Below the pieces are notes generated by a model. That model made no database searches. It was not told where the DNA came from and worked only from the letters and a program-made list of their open reading frames with translations. Below are positions 1-5,948 of a stretch of DNA of 7,811 bases, piece after piece. The position numbers were made by a program, and so were the translations under genes. How positions within the stretch are numbered: the stretch's first letter is position 1; each line of letters starts with the position of its first letter. Source of the DNA: Dehalococcoidia bacterium (GTDB lineage Bacteria > Chloroflexota > Dehalococcoidia > Dehalococcoidales > DAOWJC01); NCBI GenBank assembly GCA_030640595.1, contig DAOWJC010000041.1, positions 1 through 7,811 on the forward strand. Reading direction: 5' to 3'.

Positions 1-2270
1 GGCCACTGTAAGCCACCCTCATCCAGGCGATTGTAGGAAATGCCTCCGTAGCTGGGGGTGAGGCTGCTAATCTCGTCCATAATTTGAGACGGATGCTCAA
101 AATCAAAGCCCTTGCCACCCATCCTCAGGGCAATCTGGCAGGTAATCCACCAATCAGGTTTGGAGTTACCTATAGGTTCTATTGCCTTTCTCACCCGCTG
201 CACCCTTCGCTCGGTATTGGTGAAGGTGCCATCCTCTTCGGCAAAGGTTGTCGCTGGCAGAATAACATGAGCCAGCCGAGCCGTCTCAGAAAGGAAAACA
301 TCCTGAACCACAAAAAATTCTAGCCTCTCAAGTGTCTCCCGGACATGCCCGGCATCAGGCTCACTTAGTGCCGGGTTCTCGCCCACAAGGTAGAGTGCCT
401 TTATTTGCCCCTTATAGGCGGCGTCAATAATCTCGGTGAGGGTCAGCCCAGGCTCAGCCGGTAAAGAGCATTCCCAGGCAGCCTCAAATTTCTGCCTGAT
501 AGCCGGGTCGCTGACAGCCTGGTAGCCGGGATAGACATCGGGTAGAGCACCAAGGTCACAGGCACCCTGCCCATTGTTCTGACCCTGTAACGGATTAACC
601 CCGGTTGATGGCTTACCGATGTTTCCAGTCAGCATCGCCAGATTAGCCGTAGCTATTACATTATCAGTCCCATGGGAGTGCTGAGTAATGCCCATAGCAT
701 AGAGGATGGTGGAAGGTTTATTAGTAGCATATATCCGGGCGGCTTCAATTACCTGATTCCTGGGCACGCCAGTAATGCGCTCCACGACATTCAGGTCAAA
801 GCCTTTGAGCGACTCCTTGAAGGCATCAAAGTTCTCACAGCGCTTATCTATAAAGGATTGGTCAAGTAGCCCATCATCAACTATAACCCGCATCATCCCC
901 ATGAGCAAGGCAACATCGGTGCCAGGCTTATGCCGCAGCCATAGGTCAGCCCAGCGAACCAGGGCAATCTCACGGGGGTTGGCTACAATGAGCTTTGCCC
1001 CTTTATCCACTGCTTTCTTTATCTCCAGCCCGATAACCGGGTGAGCCTCGGTAGTGTTGGTGCCAATAGCTAGTATGCAGCCAGCATCACGGAGCTCGTT
1101 GATGGAGTTGGTCATAGCCCCGCTACCAAAGCTCTGGACGAGACCAACCACTGTAGGCGCCTGACAAAGACGGGCACAGTGGTCGATATTGTTGGTGCCC
1201 AATACCGCCCGGGCAAATTTCTGGATGACATAGTTATCCTCGTTTGTGCACATGGCTGAGGAGATTACCGCTACCTTACCTTGTTTATAACTGGCTAGTT
1301 TACTGGCAACCAGGTCTAGTGCTTCCTCCCAGGTTGCTTCCTCAAAATTACCATTTCGCCTAACCAGGGGAGTGGTTAAGCGCTCCGGGTGATGAACAAA
1401 TTCAGTAATGCCAAAGCGCCCTTTAACACAGGCTTGCCCTTGATTTACCCCACTGCCAGGAGCAACCTCTATCACCCTCTCGCCTTTAACGTGTAGCTCT
1501 AATTGACAGCCAACCCCACAATAGGGACAGGTGGTAATTACCTGACGCTCAGCTAAACCCTCCCATTTCCTGTTTCGCTCCATTAGTGCCCCCGTAGGGC
1601 AGGCATCAACACAAGCTCCACAAAATTGACACCCTGATTCCTGTAGGGAGCGACCGAAGGCAGTCCCAATCAAAGCCTGACTGCCCCGATAGGTAAAGGC
1701 GATAGCCCCCGCCCCCCTTACCTCCTGACATACCCTGACACACCGCCCACACAGAATACATAAATTGTAGTCACGCTCAAAGAAGGGGTCTCCCCTCTCT
1801 ATCGGTAGCTCTTTATATGCATAGGGAAGTGTTACTTCTTCTATCCCTATATAGTCAACTACCTCCTGCAACTCACACTGCCCATTCTTGGGACAAACTA
1901 CGCAGCGCTCGGTTACTGCCACACTGCGCAAACATATATCAAAAGGCTGGCATCGCTCCTTGCGGTCACAGGTGAGGCATGGGTTGGGGTGTTCTGTCAG
2001 TATAAGCTCTAGAATATCCCGCCTTAACTCCTGAATCTGCGGAGTGTTTGTCTTTACCACCATCCCATCACTAGCCGGTGTGGTGCATGATGTGGGATAG
2101 CCCGGCATGTTCTCAATCTCTACTATACATAGACGACAGCCACCGTAGGGGGTTAAGTCAGGGTGGTAGCAGAGTGTGGGTATATATATGCCGGCTTCTT
2201 TAGCTGCTTCTAATACCGTCATGCCTTCTTTTACTTTAACTTCTTGACCATCAATGGTTAAGGTAGTCAT
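1..2270 (-). CDS. fdhA: Formate dehydrogenase-like molybdopterin oxidoreductase, alpha subunit (C-terminus cut off)
   Basis: The frame is open from ATG at 2270 to the window edge, giving 756 residues. It continues past base 1, and comparison with E. coli FdhF suggests about 190 residues are missing, including the C-terminal pterin-dinucleotide-binding domain. Domains in order: NuoG-like [2Fe-2S] domain (C34, C45, C48, C62); His-Cys3 cluster site (H94, C98, C101, C107) followed by extra cysteines (C113, C123, C126, C132); two ferredoxin [4Fe-4S] sites (C171/174/177/181 and C214/217/220/224); the [4Fe-4S] site of the molybdopterin domain (C248, C251, C255, C281) with conserved K283; then the catalytic domain. 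Motif HCARLCQAPTVVGL puts Cys369 at the Sec/Cys metal-ligand position, so no selenocysteine is needed here. The next residue is Gln370 rather than His, and Q562 (NPLQGQNN) replaces the formate-binding Arg. The protein is expected to pass electrons to the NuoF-like subunit encoded just upstream. The family call is firm; formate as substrate is doubtful. No signal peptide or Tat motif is seen, so it is probably cytoplasmic. Confidence 0.9.
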   Translation of the reverse strand, partial: MTTLTIDGQEVKVKEGMTVLEAAKEAGIYIPTLCYHPDLTPYGGCRLCIVEIENMPGYPTSCTTPASDGMVVKTNTPQIQELRRDILELILTEHPNPCLTCDRKERCQPFDICLRSVAVTERCVVCPKNGQCELQEVVDYIGIEEVTLPYAYKELPIERGDPFFERDYNLCILCGRCVRVCQEVRGAGAIAFTYRGSQALIGTAFGRSLQESGCQFCGACVDACPTGALMERNRKWEGLAERQVITTCPYCGVGCQLELHVKGERVIEVAPGSGVNQGQACVKGRFGITEFVHHPERLTTPLVRRNGNFEEATWEEALDLVASKLASYKQGKVAVISSAMCTNEDNYVIQKFARAVLGTNNIDHCARLCQAPTVVGLVQSFGSGAMTNSINELRDAGCILAIGTNTTEAHPVIGLEIKKAVDKGAKLIVANPREIALVRWADLWLRHKPGTDVALLMGMMRVIVDDGLLDQSFIDKRCENFDAFKESLKGFDLNVVERITGVPRNQVIEAARIYATNKPSTILYAMGITQHSHGTDNVIATANLAMLTGNIGKPSTGVNPLQGQNNGQGACDLGALPDVYPGYQAVSDPAIRQKFEAAWECSLPAEPGLTLTEIIDAAYKGQIKALYLVGENPALSEPDAGHVRETLERLEFFVVQDVFLSETARLAHVILPATTFAEEDGTFTNTERRVQRVRKAIEPIGNSKPDWWITCQIALRMGGKGFDFEHPSQIMDEISSLTPSYGGISYNRLDEGGLQW

Positions 2271-2286
2271 TCCTATCTAAACCTCA

Positions 2287-4239
2287 TTAATCTATAGAAG
2301 GCTTATCTGAAACCCCGGCATTTCCCTTTGCTTTTGGTGCCGTTACCGGAATTGGTTCACTGGGAACAGCCAATTCCTCTCCAGAAACCTTCACCACCGC
2401 ACTGAATCGGTCAGGGCAAACATCAAGGCAAGTACCACATTTGATACACTTACTTTGGTCAATAATATGCACCATTCTCTTGCCACCAGATATAGCCTCA
2501 ACCGGGCACTCCCTAAGACATATGCCACAACCTTGGCACTTATCGGGCAGGATATAATAGGAAATTAACTCGGTACAGGCTAATGCTGGGCATCGCTTCT
2601 CGTTGATATGAGTCTCATACTCATCTCTGAAGTAACGAATTGTAGTCAGAACAGGATTTGGTGCTGTCTGCCCCAAGCCACATAAGGAGCCAGATTTAAC
2701 TACCTGAGCTAACCTCTCCAGGCGCTCAATGTCACCTGGCTTCCCCTCACCTCGGGTAATACGCTCTAGGATGTTGAGCATCTGTCTGGTGCCTACGCGG
2801 CAGGGAACACACTTGCCACAAGATTCGTTCTGGGTGAAGGAAAGAAAATACTTGGCCAAATCAACCATACAGGTATCTTCATCAACAACCACCATTCCCC
2901 CCGAACCCATTATGGAACCGGCTTGAGTCAAGGACTCATAATCTACAGGCAGGTCCAACAAGCTGGCTGGCAGGCAACCACCTGACGGACCGCCGGTTAG
3001 CACTGACTTAAACGGCTTACCATTAACAATTCCGCCACCAATCTCATAAATAACCTCACCCAGTGAGATACCCATCGGTACCTCTATTAATCCAGTCCGC
3101 ACTACCTTACCGGCTAGAGCGAAGGTCTTAGTCCCTTTACTTGTCTCGGTGCCAAAACTGGAATACCACTCACCTCCTCTTTGCAATATGGCTGAGACAT
3201 TACCCCAAGTCTCCACATTATTGATATTAGTTGGCTTACCCCATAAGCCGGATATTGCTGGAAAAGGAGGGCGAGACCGAGGCATTCCCCGCTTGCCCTC
3301 AATAGACATCATAAGGGCTGTTTCCTCACCACAAACAAAGGCGCCAGCACCCTCCTTTATCTCTATTTGGAAACCAAAGCCAGAATCAAGTATATTATCC
3401 CCTAATAAGCCATACTCCTCCATCTGCTTTAGCGCAATCTGTAATCGCTCTATAGCCAGAGGATACTCTGCACGGCAGTAGATGTAACCGTGACTTGTCC
3501 CAATGGCATAGGCACCAATAAGCATACCTTCTAATACCGCATGCGGGTCACCTTCCAGTAATGACCTATCCATAAAAGCCCCGGGGTCACCTTCATCGGC
3601 GTTGCAAATCAGGTATTTCTCTTTGCCCGGTGCTCGCCGGCAAAACTCCCACTTCCGACCAGTGGGGAAACCGGCACCACCTCTACCCCTCAATCCAGAC
3701 TTCTTTACCTCCTCAATCACCTGTTCCGGACTCATCTCCAGCGCCTTAGCCAGACCGCCATAGCCATCGCAGGCAATGTATTGCTTTATATCCTCAGGGT
3801 CGATATGCCCACAATTGCGCAGTGCAACGCGCACCTGTGGTCTAAGCATGGGTAACTCAAAGAGCCTGGGGATACCATCAATACCATCTTCGCCTATGGT
3901 GCCTAGAGCCAGGTCAGGACGAGGATTGTCATTGATAATACAATCTTCTATTAGCTGGGAAACGATTTCCGGGGTAACACCACTATAGCAGATACGAGGA
4001 CGGCCTGGTTTAATTATGTCTACTAAGGGCTCAGCATAACAAAGCCCGATACAGCCAACCTGTGTCACTATGGCATCAATGCCTCGCCGGGATAACTCCC
4101 TATGAATAGCCTCCAAGGTATCCATAGCCCCGGCTGCCCTACCACATGTAGCAGTACCTACAAGGATACGAATTTTCTCACTATGCTGCAAAGCCTCCCA
4201 TTCTGATAAGGCTTGGCTTTGAATTTCATCAAATGTCAT
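2287..4239 (-). CDS. nuoF: NuoF/HydB-like NAD(H)- and FMN-binding iron-sulfur subunit
   Basis: A 650-residue soluble diaphorase subunit of the NuoF/HydB/FdhB type, longer than complex I NuoF because it carries extra domains at both ends. The N-terminal thioredoxin-like [2Fe-2S] domain (about 20-100) has C32, C63 and C67. The flavin/NAD core contains GLRGRGGAGFPTG (182-194), NADEGDPGAFMDR (213-225) and the FVCGEETAL segment (301-309). A NuoF [4Fe-4S] site is formed by C474, C477, C480 and C520. A Cys pair, C550/C555, follows. The C-terminal ferredoxin domain has two [4Fe-4S] sites (C568/571/574/578 and C598/601/604/608), then a Pro/Ala/Lys-rich tail (about 620-650) of unknown role. It should exchange hydride with NAD(H) via FMN and relay electrons between the NuoE-like and FdhA-like subunits. 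The extra ferredoxin domain is typical of electron-bifurcating HydB-type proteins, so ferredoxin as a second partner is possible; this is inference. The start ATG lies 16 nt after the nuoE stop, with GGAG about 11 nt upstream. Confidence 0.95.
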   Translation of the reverse strand: MTFDEIQSQALSEWEALQHSEKIRILVGTATCGRAAGAMDTLEAIHRELSRRGIDAIVTQVGCIGLCYAEPLVDIIKPGRPRICYSGVTPEIVSQLIEDCIINDNPRPDLALGTIGEDGIDGIPRLFELPMLRPQVRVALRNCGHIDPEDIKQYIACDGYGGLAKALEMSPEQVIEEVKKSGLRGRGGAGFPTGRKWEFCRRAPGKEKYLICNADEGDPGAFMDRSLLEGDPHAVLEGMLIGAYAIGTSHGYIYCRAEYPLAIERLQIALKQMEEYGLLGDNILDSGFGFQIEIKEGAGAFVCGEETALMMSIEGKRGMPRSRPPFPAISGLWGKPTNINNVETWGNVSAILQRGGEWYSSFGTETSKGTKTFALAGKVVRTGLIEVPMGISLGEVIYEIGGGIVNGKPFKSVLTGGPSGGCLPASLLDLPVDYESLTQAGSIMGSGGMVVVDEDTCMVDLAKYFLSFTQNESCGKCVPCRVGTRQMLNILERITRGEGKPGDIERLERLAQVVKSGSLCGLGQTAPNPVLTTIRYFRDEYETHINEKRCPALACTELISYYILPDKCQGCGICLRECPVEAISGGKRMVHIIDQSKCIKCGTCLDVCPDRFSAVVKVSGEELAVPSEPIPVTAPKAKGNAGVSDKPSID

Positions 4240-4255
4240 ACTCCTAGCGTCTCCA

Positions 4256-4702
4256 TCAATACTCAGCCAATATTTTTCTTGCCTTGGCTGTGGTCATTCT
4301 GCCGTAGACAGTCTTATCTACTACCAAGACCGGGGCTAAAGCACACGAGCCAAAGCAAGCCACCCTCGCCAGGCTAAATTTGTAATCCTCGGTGGTTTCC
4401 CCAGATTGAATACCCAGTTCCCGCTCCACCGCCTCTAAAATGCGTGGTCCACCCCGCACATGACAGGCAGTGCCTTGGCAAACCTTTATCGTGTGTTCTC
4501 CTTGCCGTATAAATCGAAACTGGGCATAAAAGCTAGCAACACCATAAACCTCACTCTCAGAAACACCCAAAAAATAGGCTATCTCTGAAACAGCTTCTTC
4601 AGGAAGATAGCCCAATTCCTCTTGCACCTTCTGTAGAACGGGGATTAAAGCCCCCCTCTGCCCACGGTATGGAGCAAGGATTGGTGATAATCGCTCACGC
4701 AT
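4256..4702 (-). CDS. nuoE: NuoE/HydC-like thioredoxin-fold [2Fe-2S] subunit
   Basis: First gene of the minus-strand operon; 148 residues from ATG at 4702, the usual size for the NuoE/HydC family. The N-terminal helical part contains the typical LQKVQEELGYLP and GVASFYAQF segments. The thioredoxin-fold part carries the [2Fe-2S] ligands in a C-x4-C (CQGTAC) and C-x3-C (CFGSC) arrangement: C75, C80, C116 and C120. It hands electrons between the FMN subunit and other centres of the NADH-linked complex. An in-frame TTG at 4714 would add four residues. ATG 4702 is preferred because a G-rich Shine-Dalgarno sequence sits 5 nt before it, and because the predicted promoter start (about 4722) leaves a normal leader for ATG but almost none for TTG. 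All four ligands are intact, unlike the related domain at the N-terminus of the neighbouring NuoF-like protein. Confidence 0.95.
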   Translation of the reverse strand: MRERLSPILAPYRGQRGALIPVLQKVQEELGYLPEEAVSEIAYFLGVSESEVYGVASFYAQFRFIRQGEHTIKVCQGTACHVRGGPRILEAVERELGIQSGETTEDYKFSLARVACFGSCALAPVLVVDKTVYGRMTTAKARKILAEY

Positions 4703-4704
4703 AT

Positions 4705-4712
4705 CCACCCCC
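4705..4712 (-). promoter_or_regulatory. Ribosome binding site deciding the nuoE start
   Basis: Minus-strand GGGGGTGG lies directly before AT-ATG. The G-run sits 5 nt from ATG 4702 but overlaps the alternative TTG at 4714, so it supports the ATG start. Confidence 0.65.
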
Positions 4713-4728
4713 AAAATTAATTACGGCA

Positions 4729-4756
4729 TTTATAATTTACCACCAGATAGTGTCTA
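4729..4756 (-). promoter_or_regulatory. Predicted sigma-70-type promoter of the nuoE-nuoF-fdhA operon
   Basis: Reading the minus strand, TAGACA (4756-4751, 5/6 match to TTGACA) is separated by 16 nt from TATAAA (4734-4729, 5/6 match to TATAAT). Transcription would start near 4722, giving a leader of about 20 nt before the ATG at 4702. The prediction rests on sequence match and position only. Confidence 0.6.
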
Positions 4757-4776
4757 ATTCAAGTTTTCTGGTATTG

Positions 4777-4792
4777 CTTAATTGCCATTAAG
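4777..4792. repeat. Perfect inverted repeat, possible operator
   Basis: CTTAAT and ATTAAG arms (6 bp each) flank a 4-nt centre. The dyad lies about 21 bp upstream of the -35 box of the nuoE promoter, a place where an activator or a distal repressor could bind. It has no T-run and short AT arms, so it is not a terminator. The role is inferred from position only. Confidence 0.4.
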
Positions 4793-4943
4793 GGTATAAG
4801 ATAGTAAAGATCGTCTAAAAAAATGCCAAGGCGCTAATTGTCGCCCAATATCGGACGAGGAACAAAACTAAACAGACTAAACATATGAAAGGGGGGCGAT
4901 ATGCACTGCTAATTATTAAGATAGAATTTGCAAGCCTTGATTA

Positions 4944-4956
4944 CGCCCATTGGGCG
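4944..4956. repeat. GC-rich palindrome upstream of the remA promoter
   Basis: CGCCCATTGGGCG is a perfect dyad with a single central base, 18 bp upstream of the remA -35 box. The octamer ATTGGGCG (4949-4956) recurs in inverted orientation as CGCCCAAT at 4842-4849. There is no following T-run, so a protein-binding site is more likely than a terminator. Confidence 0.4.
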
Positions 4957-4974
4957 CTCAGATAATTTCCAGAT

Positions 4975-5002
4975 TTGACAACAAAGGGCTAAATAATTTA
5001 AT
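4975..5002 (+). promoter_or_regulatory. Predicted sigma-70-type promoter of remA-gmk
   Basis: A perfect TTGACA (4975-4980), a 16-nt spacer and TTTAAT (4997-5002, 5/6 match to TATAAT) predict a start near 5009 and a leader of about 25 nt before the remA ATG. This is the best promoter match in the window. Confidence 0.7.
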
Positions 5003-5020
5003 TACTAAAAGTGAACTACT

Positions 5021-5027
5021 GAGGTGG
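5021..5027 (+). promoter_or_regulatory. Ribosome binding site of remA
   Basis: GAGGTGG lies 6 nt before ATG 5034. It fixes the start there rather than at codons further upstream in the same open frame, which extends to about 4950 and would overlap the promoter. Confidence 0.8.
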
Positions 5028-5033
5028 ATAATA

Positions 5034-5327
5034 ATGGCTATAGAACTGGTTCATGTCGGATTTAGTAACATTCTAGTAATGAATAGGGTTATTGCTATAG
5101 CTTCACCAAGCTCGGCACCTACTAAACGTACAATCCAGGAAGGGAGAAACAAAGGGCTGCTAATTGATATGACCAACGGCAGAAGAACCAAGGCCGTTAT
5201 CTTCACCGATAGCGGGCACATTATTTTGGCTGCCCTTGCCCCAGAAACTATAGCTGGCAGGTTACAAGCAAGTCGAGGCAGTCCAGTGCTAAGAGCAGAG
5301 CCAGGCGATGAGAAAGGCGAGCTATAA
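5034..5327 (+). CDS. remA: RemA-like (DUF370) DNA-binding regulator
   Basis: 97 residues. The protein matches the DUF370/RemA family along its first 80 or so residues: GFSNILVMNRVIAIASP (9-25), the SAPTKRTIQE segment (27-36), GRRTKAVIFTDSGHI (49-63) and APETIAGR (69-76). In Bacillus, RemA is a small oligomeric DNA-binding activator of biofilm-matrix genes. Arg18 and Pro29, positions where Bacillus mutations disrupt function, are both present here, as are the Arg50/Arg51 pair, so DNA binding is probably kept. The last 20 or so residues are polar and not family-typical. In Bacillus and many other bacteria the gene also precedes gmk. Here the two overlap by 20 nt, suggesting translational coupling. 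Target genes in this organism are unknown; the repeats in its own upstream region are candidates for autoregulation (inference). Confidence 0.93.
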   Translation: MAIELVHVGFSNILVMNRVIAIASPSSAPTKRTIQEGRNKGLLIDMTNGRRTKAVIFTDSGHIILAALAPETIAGRLQASRGSPVLRAEPGDEKGEL

Positions 5328-5943
5328 AAGCCAAGCCCTATTCCACTCGTTGACAAGGTCATTACTCATAGTCCTCTCCGGTCCTTCAGGAGCGGGTAAA
5401 GATGCGGTTTTAACCAGGATGAAGGAACTAGGCTACCCTCTTGAATATATTACAACTGTAACCACACGACCTCAGCGAGCTAATGAGAGAGATAATGTAG
5501 ACTATCACTTTATCTCAATGGAAAGGTTCCAGGAAATGATTTCTGGTAAGGAGTTATTAGAGTGGGCAAATGTCTATGGCAATTGGTATGGTGTGCCTAA
5601 GGAAGCAGTCAAACAAGCACTGGACAAGGGGCAAGATGTAATAGTAAAGGTTGACATTCAAGGAGCAGCTACTATTAAAAAAATCCTACCCCAGGCAGTA
5701 TTTATCTTTCTCATGCCCCCATCGAGGGAAGAACTTGCCATAAGGCTCAAGCAGCGCCACACTGAATCAGCCTTCAACCTAGCCCTACGCCTAAAAACTG
5801 CCGAGGAGGAAATAAAACAACTACCCCTATTTGACTATATAGTATTGAACAAGCGGGATGAAATTGACCTGGCGGTATCGGAGATTAAGGCTATTATTAC
5901 TGCCGAAAAGTGCCGGGTAATCCCCAGGGAGATAGTTTTATAA
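5308..5943 (+). CDS. gmk: Guanylate kinase
   Basis: 211 residues, normal length for Gmk, which phosphorylates GMP to GDP with ATP in the cytoplasm and is essential for GTP and (p)ppGpp supply. The P-loop SGPSGAGKD is at 24-32. The GMP-binding region includes TTRPQR (52-57), E60 and DYHF (65-68), followed by ELLEWANVYGNWYGVPK (82-98), VDIQGA (115-120) and the lid/arginine region RLKQRHTES (146-154). The C-terminal segment DYIVLNKRDEIDLAV (177-191) is also typical. Asp32 follows the P-loop Lys where Ser, Thr or Gly is more common. The ATG at 5308 lies inside the end of remA and has only a weak upstream purine stretch, so translation probably depends on remA. No later start with a better RBS exists before the P-loop. 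No rpoZ follows, unlike the common gmk-rpoZ order. Confidence 0.96.
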   Translation: MRKASYKSQALFHSLTRSLLIVLSGPSGAGKDAVLTRMKELGYPLEYITTVTTRPQRANERDNVDYHFISMERFQEMISGKELLEWANVYGNWYGVPKEAVKQALDKGQDVIVKVDIQGAATIKKILPQAVFIFLMPPSREELAIRLKQRHTESAFNLALRLKTAEEEIKQLPLFDYIVLNKRDEIDLAVSEIKAIITAEKCRVIPREIVL

Positions 5944-5948
5944 GCTGA

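Larger units (their letters stand above)
4715..5033. other. Divergent intergenic region between nuoE and remA
   Basis: About 320 bp, AT-rich, with no convincing gene. It contains the two outward-facing promoters (listed separately), a 16-bp dyad CTTAAT-TGCC-ATTAAG (4777-4792), an imperfect GC-rich dyad GGCG-N8-CGCC (4830-4845), a 7-bp tandem repeat ACTAAAC spaced by 2 nt (4867-4873 and 4876-4882), a six-G run (4891-4896) and the dyad CGCCCA-T-TGGGCG (4944-4956). A 26-codon open frame (4885-4965) is present but has no RBS or recognisable product. Confidence 0.7.

Noticed and set aside
84..1044. Plus-strand open frames of 65-89 codons
   Set aside because: They lie antisense to the well-supported fdhA-like gene, show no domain motif and have no RBS; they are shadows.
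1164..1166. Possible selenocysteine in the FdhA-like catalytic site
   Set aside because: The codon is TGT (Cys), not TGA, so no recoding is needed at this position.
2729..3988. Open frames on both strands inside the nuoF-like gene
   Set aside because: The nuoF frame explains every conserved motif here; the others are low-complexity, overlapping frames.
4811..4845. Possible minus-strand terminator: GGCG-N8-CGCC followed by TTGGCA and a seven-T run
   Set aside because: The stem is only four or five pairs and the T-run is six bases away; no minus-strand gene lies upstream for it to terminate, and it is upstream of the predicted operon promoter.
4885..4965. 26-codon plus-strand open frame and a start-stop ATG CAC TGC TAA after a G-rich run at 4891-4896
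   Set aside because: The frame is short, its first ATG has no RBS, no known peptide is recognisable, and both lie upstream of the predicted remA promoter.
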